From the NCBI RefSeq assembly GCF_025808395.1, contig NZ_CP075524.1:1922001-1986000 (forward strand): DNA of 64,000 nucleotides, in the 5' to 3' direction. The DNA is from Microcella sp. GTDB taxonomy: Bacteria > Actinomycetota > Actinomycetes > Actinomycetales > Microbacteriaceae. This document shows positions 33,313 to 44,519 of the stretch, piece by piece (the stretch's first letter is position 1; each line of letters begins with the position of its first letter). The notes below the pieces were generated by a model that was not told the origin of the DNA, made no database searches, and saw only the letters and a program-made list of their open reading frames with translations. The translations under genes and the position numbers were made by a program.

Positions 33313-33398
33313 GAGTTCAGCGCGGCGCCGAGAAACATCGCGCCCATGAAGACGAGCAGCGCGATGAGGGCATACATCCAGATGGTGCGAGCGTTCAC
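33309..33398 (-). CDS. Tiny membrane peptide coupled to MscS (29 residues)
   Basis: A GTG at 33398, preceded by GAGGAG five bases upstream, opens a 29-codon frame reading MNARTIWMYALIALLVFMGA and then MFLGAALNS. It is a single membrane helix with a short polar start. Its TGA overlaps the MscS ATG (ATGA), so MscS translation is probably coupled to it. The strong ribosome site and clean hydrophobicity argue for a real product, perhaps a channel-associated micropeptide. Confidence 0.65.
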   Translation of the reverse strand: MNARTIWMYALIALLVFMGAMFLGAALNS

Positions 33399-33506
33399 GG
33401 GGGCTCCTCGGGCTCTCGGCCGGACGGCGGTCGGCGACGAGCACCAGCCTAGGCGCGGATAGTATCGAAGCAACCGGCTCGCCCTCGATTCTGGAGCATC
33501 CGCATC

Positions 33507-35831
<2,325 letters not shown>

Positions 35832-35855
35832 CAACGCCGCGCTAGGCTCGCCAGA

Positions 35856-38309
35856 GTGACGACGACAGGCAAGAACAGCGCCCAGGGCCTCACTCTCGCC
35901 GAGGTTCGCTCGCGCACTGAGCTCGGCCAGGTCAACGTCATGCCGAGCGACACGGGCCGCTCGTTCTGGCGCATCATGCAGGCCAACCTGTTCACGCTGT
36001 TCAACCTCATCGTCGGCGGCAGCTTCGCGTTGCTGCTCGTGCTCGGCTACTGGCAAGACGCGCTCTTCGGCTTCTTCGTCATCGCGAATGTCGTCATCGG
36101 TGTCGCGCAAGAGTTCCGCGCGAAGCTCACGCTCAGTCGCCTCGCGGTGCTCAACGCACCGAGGGCCAGGGTGCTACGCGACGGCGAGGTCATCGAGATC
36201 CGCGTGGGCGAGGTCGTGCTCGACGACATTCTGGTGCTCGCCGCGGGCGACCAGGTCACGGCCGATGCCGAGGTCATCGAAGCCCACGGGCTCGACATCG
36301 ACGAGTCGCTGCTCACTGGCGAGGCCGACCCGGTCGCCTCACCGACGGGGCGCGAGCTCATGTCGGGCTCGACGGTCGTCGCGGGCAGCGGGCTCGCGAA
36401 GGTCATCAGGGTCGGCGCCGACTCGTACGCGGCCCGCATCACGGCCGAGGCCAAGCAGTTCTCGCTCGTGCGCAGCGAACTGCGCAGCGGCATCGCGAAG
36501 ATCATCAGATGGATCACCATTCTGCTGCTGCCGGTCGGCGCCCTCGTCGTCAACGGTCAGATGCAGGCGGTCGGCGGCTGGGAGGCCGCGATCGCGACGG
36601 GTGCGTGGCGTGACGCGACGGTGGCCTCGGCCGCGAGCCTCATCGCCATGATTCCGCAGGGTCTCGTGTTCATGACGAGCGTCGCCCTTGCTGTCGGCGC
36701 TGTGAAGCTCGCCCGCCACGAGGTGCTCGTGCAAGAGCTTGCTGCCGTCGAGGGCCTTGCGCGGGTCGACATGCTCTGCCTCGACAAGACCGGCACGCTC
36801 ACCGAGGGCCGCATGGTGCTCGACGGCGTCGAGACCCTCACCGGCTCAGACCTCGACCCGGCCGCCGAGGCGGCCCTCGCCTGGATGGGCGCCGACCGCA
36901 ACGCCAACGCCACCTCGGTCGCGCTCGTCGAGCGCTTCACGGCCGTGCCCGTCGAGCAGCCGGTGCGCGCGATCGAGTTCTCGAGCCGCCGCAAGTGGAG
37001 CGCCGTCTCGTTCGCCGACGGCCCCGCGCGCGGAACCTGGGTGCTCGGAGCCCCCGACATCGTGCTCGCCGACGTGCCCGATGCTCAGGATGCCCTCACC
37101 AGGTTCGCCGAGCGCGCGACCGCGGGCGAGCGCACCGTGGTGCTCGCGCGCACCGACGTCGTGCTCGACCCCCCGGTCGACCCGCCGGAGGGCGAGCGCC
37201 TGCCCGAACCCGACCTTCCCGGGGCGCTCAGCGCTGTCGCCCTCGTGTCGTTCCGCGAGAAGGTGCGCGAGGACGCGCACGAGACGCTCGGCTACTTTCG
37301 CGAGCAGGAGGTCGAGCTGTGCGTCATCTCGGGTGATGACCCGCGCACCGTGGCCGCGGTCGCGCGTGAGGCGGGCATCCTGCACGACGGCCCCGGATAC
37401 GACGCGCGCCGACTGCCCGACGACGAGGCCGAGCTCGATGCGGTCATGGCCGAGCACCGTGTGTTCGGGCGGGTGAGCCCCGAGCAGAAGAAGGCGATGG
37501 TGCTCTCGCTGCAGCGGCTTGGCCACACGGTCGCGATGACGGGTGACGGCGTCAATGACGCACTCGCGCTCAAGCACGCCGACATGGGCATCGCGATGGG
37601 GTCGGGTGCGGCGGCCACGCGCGCCGTCGCGCGCCTCGTGCTGCTCGACGGCCAGTTCAGTCGTCTGCCGCGCATCGTCGCCGAAGGTCGGCAAGTCATC
37701 GCCAACGTCGAGCGTCTTGCCAAGCTGTTCTTGTCGAAGACGACCTACGCGATTCTGTTCGCAGTCGTCTTCGGGGCTCTGCTGTGGCCGTTCCCGTTCT
37801 TGCCGCGCCAGTTGTCGATCGTCGACGGGCTCACGATCGGCCTGCCGGCGCTCGTGCTCGCCCTGCTGCCGAACATTCAGCGCTACCGCCCGGGTTTTCT
37901 GCGCCGGGCTGCGCAGTTCTGCATACCGTCAGGGCTCGTGGTGGGCGGCACGCTCATCTCGGTCGTCGCCTACGCCTATCTCGGCGGGCACGAGGCGGCC
38001 GTCGTGCAGACCGCAGCCGTCATCACGCTTACCCTCACCGCCCTGTGGGTGCTCGTGATCTTGTCTCGACCGTTCACGCTCGTGACGAGCCTCGTCGTCG
38101 TCGCGGCCTACCTCGGCCTGCCCGTGCTGCTCGCTATTCCGATCGTCACCGACTTCTTGAAGCTGGGAGCCCCGCCGCTCGAGCTCATCATGGTCGCCGT
38201 CGGCGCGAGCCTGATCGGTTCAGTGGCGCTCGAGGTCATGCATCGCGTGGTGTCGCGCCGCGACCCGGCAGCCGCAGCCTCCGCTGCGCGAGCAGCACGC
38301 CGAGGATGA
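35856..38309 (+). CDS. P-type ATPase, HAD-IC family cation transporter
   Basis: The protein has 817 residues from a GTG, with TAGGCT seven bases upstream. The actuator motif is DIDESLLTGEADPV, phosphorylation is at the Asp of LCLDKTGTLTEG, and the hinge is MTGDGVNDALALKHADMGIAMGSGAAATRAVA. No N-terminal heavy-metal (CxxC) domain and no CPC motif are visible, so copper or cadmium export is unlikely. The transported cation is not decided. Ten or so hydrophobic segments are expected (N-terminal pair, M3-M4, and a C-terminal cluster). The last 74 bases overlap the convergent EamA gene. Confidence 0.9.
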   Translation: MTTTGKNSAQGLTLAEVRSRTELGQVNVMPSDTGRSFWRIMQANLFTLFNLIVGGSFALLLVLGYWQDALFGFFVIANVVIGVAQEFRAKLTLSRLAVLNAPRARVLRDGEVIEIRVGEVVLDDILVLAAGDQVTADAEVIEAHGLDIDESLLTGEADPVASPTGRELMSGSTVVAGSGLAKVIRVGADSYAARITAEAKQFSLVRSELRSGIAKIIRWITILLLPVGALVVNGQMQAVGGWEAAIATGAWRDATVASAASLIAMIPQGLVFMTSVALAVGAVKLARHEVLVQELAAVEGLARVDMLCLDKTGTLTEGRMVLDGVETLTGSDLDPAAEAALAWMGADRNANATSVALVERFTAVPVEQPVRAIEFSSRRKWSAVSFADGPARGTWVLGAPDIVLADVPDAQDALTRFAERATAGERTVVLARTDVVLDPPVDPPEGERLPEPDLPGALSAVALVSFREKVREDAHETLGYFREQEVELCVISGDDPRTVAAVAREAGILHDGPGYDARRLPDDEAELDAVMAEHRVFGRVSPEQKKAMVLSLQRLGHTVAMTGDGVNDALALKHADMGIAMGSGAAATRAVARLVLLDGQFSRLPRIVAEGRQVIANVERLAKLFLSKTTYAILFAVVFGALLWPFPFLPRQLSIVDGLTIGLPALVLALLPNIQRYRPGFLRRAAQFCIPSGLVVGGTLISVVAYAYLGGHEAAVVQTAAVITLTLTALWVLVILSRPFTLVTSLVVVAAYLGLPVLLAIPIVTDFLKLGAPPLELIMVAVGASLIGSVALEVMHRVVSRRDPAAAASAARAARRG

Positions 38310-39183
38310 CGAGCAGCGCACCCACGGGCTCGTTCCACACGAGCACCTCGCCGAGGATGAGCACGCCCAGCAGCACGCCGACGGGCGGCGAGATGTAGGT
38401 GACCGTCGCAGCCCGCGTCGGCCCCCAGGCTCGGATGACGTTCTGGTTCCACGCGTATGCGAGGCCCGTGCCGAGCGCCCCGAGCAGCACGATGGCGATG
38501 ACCACGGTCGGCGTGAGCTGCACGGGGTCGGCGCCGATGATCGGCGTCAGCATGAGCATCCATACCGCGGCCAGCCCGATCATGACGAACGAGATCATGA
38601 TCGCGCTCAGGCCGGTGTCGCTCAGATAGCGGCGCATGTACGACAGGCTGAAGCCGTAGCAGGCCGTCGCGCCGAGCAGGGCGAGATAGGGCGCGATGCC
38701 GCCGGCACCGGGTTCGAAGCCCTGCCACGGGCCGATGATGACGATGACGCCCACGAGGCCGACCGCGATGCCCAGCCGCTGCTCGCGCGTGAGCTTCTCG
38801 ATGCGAAAGGCGAGCCCCGCGATGAGCGCCGTCATGATGGGCGTGGTGGCGTTGAGAATGCTCGCGACCCCCGAGGCGACGAACTGTTGCGACCACGAGA
38901 ACAACAGGTACGGGATGACCGCGAAGGTCACCGACAGCAGTGCGAGGTGGCCCCACACCCGCTTCGATCGCGGCAGGCGATCGCGAGTCACGAGGGCGAT
39001 GAGCCCGAGCGTGATCGCTCCGAACAGCGTGCGACCCGTGGCGACCTGCACGGGCGAGAGCCCCTCGAGCGCGAGCGCGATGAACAGAAAGCTCGCGCCC
39101 CAGACGACGCCCGCGAGGGTGAACTGAATCGCGACCCAGGCGTTGCCAGTGGGCGGGGAAGCTGCAAGCGAAGTGCCGGTCAC
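38236..39183 (-). CDS. DMT superfamily (EamA) transporter
   Basis: The protein has 315 residues with ten hydrophobic segments in two EamA repeats. It begins AIQFTLAGVVWGASFLFIALALEGLSPVQVATGRTLFGA, and the second repeat contains LGALGTGLAYAWNQNVIRAWGPTRAATVTYISPPVGVLLGVLILGE. Such proteins export amino acids or other metabolites. The substrate is unknown. The C-terminal tail is basic and overlaps the P-type ATPase gene in antisense by 74 bases. Confidence 0.9.
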   Translation of the reverse strand: MTGTSLAASPPTGNAWVAIQFTLAGVVWGASFLFIALALEGLSPVQVATGRTLFGAITLGLIALVTRDRLPRSKRVWGHLALLSVTFAVIPYLLFSWSQQFVASGVASILNATTPIMTALIAGLAFRIEKLTREQRLGIAVGLVGVIVIIGPWQGFEPGAGGIAPYLALLGATACYGFSLSYMRRYLSDTGLSAIMISFVMIGLAAVWMLMLTPIIGADPVQLTPTVVIAIVLLGALGTGLAYAWNQNVIRAWGPTRAATVTYISPPVGVLLGVLILGEVLVWNEPVGALLVILGVLLAQRRLRLPGRGATPRDA

Positions 39184-39247
39184 CTCGAGAGACTACTGCC
39201 GAGTGCCGACGCTACGACCCGGTGCGCAGCGTGATGTCTCGAATGCG

Positions 39248-39571
39248 CTAGTCGCCCTCTGAAGCGTCTGTCGAGATCGCCCCGGTCGTGGCGATCTGCT
39301 CGTGGTGCTGAATGACTTCGGCGACGACGAAGTTGAACCACTTCTCGGCGAAGGCCGGGTCGAGGTGCGCTTCTTCGGCGAGTGCCCGCAGGCGGGCGAT
39401 CTGCGTCTTCTCGCGCTCGGGGTCGCTCGGCGGCATGTCGGTGGCGGCCTTCAGCCTGCCCACCTGCTGGGTGCACTTGAATCGCTCGGCCAGCAGGTGA
39501 ATCAGTGCGGCGTCGATGTTGTCGATGCTGCGGCGCAGTGACACCAGTTCGTCGTGGGCCGCGTCATCCAT
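39248..39571 (-). CDS. Chorismate mutase (AroQ type)
   Basis: The protein has 107 residues from the ATG at 39571. ELVSLRRSIDNIDAALIHLLAERFKCTQQVGRLKAATDMPPSDPEREKTQIARLRALAEE is the all-helical AroQ pattern: the first-helix Arg and the Lys of VGRLKA contact chorismate. It converts chorismate to prephenate for Phe and Tyr synthesis. The longer upstream frame is not protein-like. Confidence 0.92.
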   Translation of the reverse strand: MDDAAHDELVSLRRSIDNIDAALIHLLAERFKCTQQVGRLKAATDMPPSDPEREKTQIARLRALAEEAHLDPAFAEKWFNFVVAEVIQHHEQIATTGAISTDASEGD

Positions 39572-39720
39572 GTTCTGAGCGTATCGCTCACTGCCGACTC
39601 GCGGGCGCGCCAGTATAGCGACATTCGGCCATCGCGGCAGGGGGGTTGTCTCGCCGTCGCGAACGCCGTTGAGTGACTGGTGAGGCGGATCACCTTTTCG
39701 TTTCAAGAAAGGGATCACTC

Positions 39721-40491
39721 ATGCATCGCACCTTGCCGACTGACCGCATCTCGGTCGTCATTCCGGTTCGCAACGACCGGCAGTATCTCGAGCGGTGCCT
39801 CGACGCCCTCGCACTGCAGACCTACCCGGCGTTCGAAGTCATCGTGGTCGACAACGCGAGTGATGACGCGAGCGGCGTGCTCGCGTCGTATCGCGGCGCT
39901 CGAGTGGTGCGCGAGCCCGTGGTGGGCATTCCGGCGGCGAGCGCCACCGGCTACGACTCGGCCCAGGGCGACATCATCGCGCGCCTCGACTCAGACAGCG
40001 TGCCGGGGGTCACATGGCTGGCCTCGGTCTGCGAGGCCTTTCAGCGTCACCCGAACGCCGCGGCAGTCACCGGTTCAGGTGTCGCGATGGACGACGACGG
40101 CACCCCGCGTCGTCGTGCGTCGAGCTTCTACATGCGCGCCTACTTCTTCTTCGTGGGCCTCGCTCTCGGTCACCCGCCGCTCTGGGGCTCGGCGCTGGCC
40201 ATGCGGCGAGCGGTGTGGCTCGAGGTGCGCGACGAGTTCTGCCGGAACGACCAGAGGGTGCACGACGACATGGATCTCAGCATTCACCTCGGGCCGGGGC
40301 ACGAGATCGTCTTCGATCACCGCTTGACGCTGCCGGTGTCGTCTCGACCGCTCAGCCTTGATGGCAGCGCGCTCGTGCGTTTCGCGCGCGGCTTCTACAC
40401 GATTCTGCGCCACTGGCCTCGTGAGTTTCCGCTCGCCCGCTTCGTGCGGCGAGCGCAGGCGCGGCGCGAGCTTGAGGCCCAGCCAGCCTGA
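39721..40491 (+). CDS. Glycosyltransferase family 2 protein
   Basis: The protein has 256 residues from the ATG at 39721, with AAAGGG 7 bases upstream. ISVVIPVRNDRQYLERCLDALALQTYPAFEVIVVDNASDD is the GT-A nucleotide-sugar fold, and ARLDSDS is the metal-binding DxD region. A short hydrophobic stretch, AYFFFVGLALGHPPLWGSAL, follows. NDQRVHDDMDLS matches the ED-type catalytic-base motif. It probably adds a sugar to an envelope lipid or polymer; donor and acceptor are unknown. Confidence 0.88.
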   Translation: MHRTLPTDRISVVIPVRNDRQYLERCLDALALQTYPAFEVIVVDNASDDASGVLASYRGARVVREPVVGIPAASATGYDSAQGDIIARLDSDSVPGVTWLASVCEAFQRHPNAAAVTGSGVAMDDDGTPRRRASSFYMRAYFFFVGLALGHPPLWGSALAMRRAVWLEVRDEFCRNDQRVHDDMDLSIHLGPGHEIVFDHRLTLPVSSRPLSLDGSALVRFARGFYTILRHWPREFPLARFVRRAQARRELEAQPA

Positions 40492-40530
40492 CCCGCGGTG
40501 ACGACGTCGGCGGCGCTCTAGAGTGTCGCC

Positions 40531-41187
40531 ATGACGACGGATGCTCGCTCGCGCACGGCGTGGCGCGACCACCCCGCCCCGCGGGTGCTCGGGTCTGCCC
40601 TCGGCTGGTTCGGGCTGGCGCTCGCGCTCACGCTGCTCGTGCAGGCCACGGCTGCGCTGAGCGACCTCGGCGGGTTCTGCGCTCGCGGCGGAGCCTTCGA
40701 GATCACCGTCGAGTGCACTGATGCGATCGACGCCTTTCTGGTCTGGCCCGAGCTGGGCGGTCTGGTGGCTGTCGGTGCGAGCCTGCTGCTCACGCGCGGC
40801 TTCGGCACCCCGGTGGCCGTCTACGCCTGGACCGCCGTGTTCCTCAGCCTCGGCGGAGTGTTCGCTCGATCGTTCGTCGAGCGAGGCGACTGGTCGGGGC
40901 TCATCATCGCCGTGCTGTTCGCTCTCGTGGCGATCGCGCCTCTCGCCGTGGTGCTGCCGGTGGCGCCGCAGAGACTGGTGCTCGGCCGCGTCGACGTGCG
41001 CGGGCATCCCTTCTCTGATGCGCATCTCAGCCGCCCCGGAATCGTGGCGCGCACTCCCCCCGCGCCGCCGGGCGAGAACCCGCCGTCGGCCGCCGACTGG
41101 CTGCTGAGTCTCGGCATCGTCGCCGCCTCTGCGTCGCTCGGCATCGCGCTCGGCTCGGTCTGGTTCACGGCGGCCACCACCCTCTAG
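40531..41187 (+). CDS. Membrane protein, first of a tandem paralogous pair
   Basis: The protein has 218 residues, and I recognise no family. MTTDARSRTAWRDHPAPRVL precedes hydrophobic helices, starting GWFGLALALTLLVQATAALSDL. A loop with GGFCARGGAFEITVECTDAIDAF carries two cysteines that may form an outer disulphide. More helices and a cytoplasmic-looking LGRVDVRGHPFSDAHLS segment follow. The next gene is a clear duplicate with the same leader. A TAGAGT hexamer six bases before the ATG implies a leaderless transcript. Confidence 0.78.
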   Translation: MTTDARSRTAWRDHPAPRVLGSALGWFGLALALTLLVQATAALSDLGGFCARGGAFEITVECTDAIDAFLVWPELGGLVAVGASLLLTRGFGTPVAVYAWTAVFLSLGGVFARSFVERGDWSGLIIAVLFALVAIAPLAVVLPVAPQRLVLGRVDVRGHPFSDAHLSRPGIVARTPPAPPGENPPSAADWLLSLGIVAASASLGIALGSVWFTAATTL

Positions 41188-41196
41188 AGTGACGCC

Positions 41197-41847
41197 ATGA
41201 CGACGGATGCTCGCTCGCGCACGACATGGCGCGACCACCCCGCCACGCGGGTGCTCGGTTCGGCGTTCGGCTGGTTCAGCGGAGCGCTCGCGATCACGCT
41301 GCTCTTCCAGTCGGTGACCGCTCTCTCAGACCTGGTGGGCTTCTGCGCTCGCGGCGGGCCATACGAGATCGCCGTCGAGTGCACCGACGCGATCGTCGCG
41401 TTCACGCCGACGAGCGTGCTGGGCGGTCTCGCCGCCGTCTTCATCGGCTCGCTCCTCGCCCAGGGGTTCGGCGCGTCGATGCTCGCCTTCGCCTGGCCGG
41501 CGCTGTTCGTGAGCCTCTCGGTCACGTTCTTTCGCTCGTTCGCCCTCTACGCCGACTGGTCGGGGCTGCTCATCGGCATCATGTTTCTCGCGATGGGGCT
41601 CGCCCCGCTCGTGCTCATGCTGCGTGCCGCCCCGCAACGCACCATACTCGGCCGAGTCGACGCTCGCGGTGAAGCGTTCTGGGAGCCCCACCCGTCGCAG
41701 CCCCACCTGCTGTCACTGCGCCGCCCGAAAGAGCCCGGCGAGAATCATGCGACCGCGGGTGACTGGCTGCTGAGCGTGGGGGTGGCGATCGGCGCCGTCA
41801 CGGCAGGGGTCTGGCTCGGGGTTGTCTGGTTCGGGGCCGTCGCCTAG
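41197..41847 (+). CDS. Membrane protein, second of a tandem paralogous pair
   Basis: The protein has 216 residues and the same layout as the preceding gene: MTTDARSRTTWRDHPATRVL, first helix, GFCARGGPYEIAVECTDAIVAF with both cysteines kept, and LGRVDARGEAFWEPHPSQ. Even the TAGAGT leader is duplicated. Here the TAG stop codon of the first copy is also the start of the -10 hexamer. The function is unknown. Conservation of the two-cysteine loop suggests it matters. Confidence 0.78.
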   Translation: MTTDARSRTTWRDHPATRVLGSAFGWFSGALAITLLFQSVTALSDLVGFCARGGPYEIAVECTDAIVAFTPTSVLGGLAAVFIGSLLAQGFGASMLAFAWPALFVSLSVTFFRSFALYADWSGLLIGIMFLAMGLAPLVLMLRAAPQRTILGRVDARGEAFWEPHPSQPHLLSLRRPKEPGENHATAGDWLLSVGVAIGAVTAGVWLGVVWFGAVA

Positions 41848-41856
41848 CTGGTTCGC

Positions 41857-42444
41857 TCAGCCGAGCCTCGCGAGCAGTGCGGCTCGCACGCGCGGCCAGT
41901 CGTCGATCGTGATCGAGTAGACCGCCGCGTCGCGCCATGAGCCGTCAGCCCGCTGCTGGTCACGGCGCGCGATGCCTTCGAACTGCGCACCGAGCTTCTC
42001 GATGCCTGCCCGTGAGCGGTCGTTGAGCACGTCGGCCTGCAGCTTCACACGACCGTAGCCGTGGTCGAAGAGGTGGCTCAGCAGCAGCAGCTTGCAGGCA
42101 GGGTTGACGCGGGTGCCCCAAGCACGCGGCGTGTAGGCAGTCCAGCCGATGTGGGCCGACTCGGTGGCGGGCACGATGTCGCCGATGCTCGAGGTTCCGA
42201 TGACGTCGCCGGCGTCGTCGTGCACGACATAGGTGTTGCCTCGGCCGATGGGCAGATACGTGGGCAGCCAGGCAGCGAACTCGGCTCCGGTGCGCGTGCC
42301 CGCTGGTCCGCCGCCCCACCCGCCCGCGAAGACTGCCGCGGAGCCGAGAGCCTCGGTGAGGCCCGCGAGGTGCTCGTCGCGGTAGGGCTCGAGCCGCACT
42401 CCATAGCCCTCGAGCACGGTCTGCGGCAGGTCGTGTGCTGTCAC
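41857..42444 (-). CDS. GNAT family N-acetyltransferase (RimJ/RimL-like)
   Basis: The protein has 195 residues. VLEGYGVRLEPYRDEHLAGLTEAL opens the fold. VVHDDAGDVIGTSSIGDIVPATESAHIGWTAYTPRAWGTRVNPACKLLLLSHLFDHGYGRVKLQADVLNDRSRAGIEKLGAQFEGI is the RimJ/RimL-type core, with the acetyl-CoA site altered (GTRVNP in place of the usual Q/R-G-x-G). It starts two bases after the purA stop on the same strand and is probably co-transcribed with it. Confidence 0.85.
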   Translation of the reverse strand: MTAHDLPQTVLEGYGVRLEPYRDEHLAGLTEALGSAAVFAGGWGGGPAGTRTGAEFAAWLPTYLPIGRGNTYVVHDDAGDVIGTSSIGDIVPATESAHIGWTAYTPRAWGTRVNPACKLLLLSHLFDHGYGRVKLQADVLNDRSRAGIEKLGAQFEGIARRDQQRADGSWRDAAVYSITIDDWPRVRAALLARLG

Positions 42445-42446
42445 GC

Positions 42447-43733
42447 TCAGCTCAGCAGGTCGTGGCGCACGACGATGGCGTCGCGGGCGGGGCCGACGCC
42501 GATGGCTGAGATGCGTGCGCCGCTCAACGCCTCGATGGCGAGCACGTAGTCTTGCGCGTTCTTCGGCAGGTCGTCGAAGCTGCGCGCGCCCGTGATGTCT
42601 TCTGTCCAGCCCGCGAAGTTCTCGTAGATCGGCACCGCGTGATGAAAGTCGCTCTGCGAGACGGGCACCTCGTCGACGCGCTGGCCGTCGACCTCGTAGG
42701 CGACGCAGACGGGGATGCTCTCGAGCCCCGTGAGCACGTCGAGCTTGGTCATCACGAAGTCGGTGACACCGTTGACGCGGGCGGTGTAGCGAGCGATGGG
42801 GGCGTCGTACCAGCCGCAGCGGCGCGGGCGACCCGTGGTCGTGCCGAACTCGAAGCCGGTCTTGCGCAAGAACTCGCCCGACTCGTCGAACAGCTCGGTC
42901 GGAAAGGGGCCGGCGCCGACGCGAGTCGTGTACGCCTTGACGATGCCGATGACGCGGTCGATGCGGTTCGGCCCGATGCCCGAGCCGGTGGCGGCGCCGC
43001 CGCTCGTCGAGCTCGATGAGGTGACGAAGGGGTAGGTGCCGTGGTCGACGTCGAGCATGGTCGCCTGGCCGCCCTCAAAGAGCACCGTCTCGCCGCGCTC
43101 GAGTGCCTGGTGCAGCACGAGGGCCGTGTCGGCCACCATCGGCCGCAGGCGGTCGGCATAGCCCAGCAGTTCGTCGACGACTTCGTCGACCATGATCGCG
43201 CGTCGGTTGTAGATCTTCACGAGCAGGTGGTTCTTGACGTTGAGTGCACCCTCGACCTTCTGCCGCAGGATGTTCTCGTCGAACAGGTCTTGAATGCGGA
43301 TGCCCACGCGGTTGATCTTGTCGGCGTACGCCGGGCCGATGCCGCGCCCCGTCGTTCCGATCTGACGCTTGCCGAGAAAGCGCTCGGTGACCTTGTCGAG
43401 CGTGCGGTGGTACGAGGTGATGACGTGCGCGTTGGCGCTGATGAGCAGTTTCGACACGTCGACGCCGCGAGCGCTCAGCGCGTCGAGCTCGCCGAAGAGC
43501 ACCTCGATGTCGACGACGACGCCGTTGGCGATGACGGGGGTGACGCCCTCGGTGAGAATGCCGCTCGGCAGCAGGTGCAGGGCATACTTCTCGTCGCCGA
43601 TGACCACGGTGTGGCCGGCGTTGTTGCCGCCGTTGAACTTGACGACGTAGTCGATGCGACCGGCAAGCAGGTCGGTGGCCTTGCCTTTTCCTTCATCGCC
43701 CCATTGGGCGCCGATGATGACAACGGCAGGCAT
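42447..43733 (-). CDS. purA: Adenylosuccinate synthetase
   Basis: PurA makes adenylosuccinate from IMP, aspartate and GTP, the first step to AMP. The protein has 428 residues. VVIIGAQWGDEGKGKATDLLAGRIDYVVKFNGGNNAGHTV, GTTGRGIGPAYADKINRVGIR, FEGGQATMLDVDHGTYPFVTSSS and TGRPRRCGWYDAP are diagnostic. AAGGGA lies seven bases before the start. It is the first gene of a two-gene unit with a GNAT gene. Confidence 0.97.
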   Translation of the reverse strand: MPAVVIIGAQWGDEGKGKATDLLAGRIDYVVKFNGGNNAGHTVVIGDEKYALHLLPSGILTEGVTPVIANGVVVDIEVLFGELDALSARGVDVSKLLISANAHVITSYHRTLDKVTERFLGKRQIGTTGRGIGPAYADKINRVGIRIQDLFDENILRQKVEGALNVKNHLLVKIYNRRAIMVDEVVDELLGYADRLRPMVADTALVLHQALERGETVLFEGGQATMLDVDHGTYPFVTSSSSTSGGAATGSGIGPNRIDRVIGIVKAYTTRVGAGPFPTELFDESGEFLRKTGFEFGTTTGRPRRCGWYDAPIARYTARVNGVTDFVMTKLDVLTGLESIPVCVAYEVDGQRVDEVPVSQSDFHHAVPIYENFAGWTEDITGARSFDDLPKNAQDYVLAIEALSGARISAIGVGPARDAIVVRHDLLS

Positions 43734-43772
43734 GGTGGTCCCTTCGAAGTGGTGGAGGGGTTGCGCCTCAGT

Positions 43773-44423
43773 CTATCGGGGCGGGTTGCCGGCCCATTGG
43801 CCCCTGGCGGGCACGGGGTTCGCTTGCGCGAGTGATCCGGGCTCGAGGCCGAGCCGCTGCTCGGCGAGGTCGAAGACGATCGCGTTCGCCTCATCGACTC
43901 CGATGGCACCGACGGCGTGGTGCTGCACGGCCACCCCGTCGGCGACGGCGGTGAGCAGTCGCGAGTCGGCCGCGGGGTCGGCGCTCGCGCCGGCCCCGGC
44001 ATCCACCACTCGTTCGATGACCTCGGTGAGGATGCGCTCGCAGTCACGGTGATGCCGGTCGAGCGCGGCCGCGAGCGCGGGGGTGCGGGGGGCTTCGCTC
44101 CACGCGTCGATCCAGACTCGGTAGTGGTCTTCGGGGGTGGCCGCGAGCCACCCTGCGAGGGCGCTGACGGGGTCGAGCCCGTCGAGCAGTTCGCGATCGC
44201 TCGCGAGCTCGATCGAGACGGCGGCATCGAAGGCCGCGGCCACGAGTTCATCGCGAGAGCTGAAGTAGTGCCGCAGCAGGCCGTGCACGACGCCGACCTC
44301 GGTCGCCACTTCTCGCAGTGTGACGCCCGCGAACCCTTTGCGCGCGACGATGCGCAACGTCGCGCGTACGATGTCGTCGCGGCGTTCGTCTGAGGTCTTG
44401 CGCTCTGCCACGCTGTCGAGCAT
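43773..44423 (-). CDS. TetR family regulator of the adjacent MFS transporter
   Basis: The protein has 216 residues from the ATG at 44423. The long frame upstream runs through the MFS gene in antisense and is discarded. RRDDIVRATLRIVARKGFAGVTLREVATEVGVVHGLLRHYFSSRDELVAAAF is the TetR DNA-binding domain (about 13-64). It is divergent from an MFS exporter across a region with two matching inverted repeats. Repression of both genes is likely, with a drug-like ligand as inducer. Confidence 0.92.
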   Translation of the reverse strand: MLDSVAERKTSDERRDDIVRATLRIVARKGFAGVTLREVATEVGVVHGLLRHYFSSRDELVAAAFDAAVSIELASDRELLDGLDPVSALAGWLAATPEDHYRVWIDAWSEAPRTPALAAALDRHHRDCERILTEVIERVVDAGAGASADPAADSRLLTAVADGVAVQHHAVGAIGVDEANAIVFDLAEQRLGLEPGSLAQANPVPARGQWAGNPPR

Positions 44424-44442
44424 AGGCCGAGGGCGGCCCGCG

Positions 44443-44489
44443 TTGTCCACTCGGACAAGCGGTGATACGGTTATTGTCCACCTGGACAA
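44443..44489. promoter_or_regulatory. Pair of TetR-type operators between regulator and MFS transporter
   Basis: Two nearly identical 16-bp inverted repeats, TTGTCCACTCGGACAA (44443-44458) and TTGTCCACCTGGACAA (44474-44489), are centred 31 bp apart, about three helical turns. A further half-site, CTGGACAA, follows near 44498. TACGGT between them could be the -10 of the transporter gene. The sites sit where a TetR dimer pair would block both divergent promoters. Confidence 0.85.
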
Positions 44490-44519
44490 CTCTGCTCCTG
44501 GACAACACAAGGGAATGCC

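Noticed and set aside
36846..37694. Minus-strand frame opposite the P-type ATPase
   Set aside because: The ATPase has all catalytic motifs across this region, so the opposite frame is a shadow.
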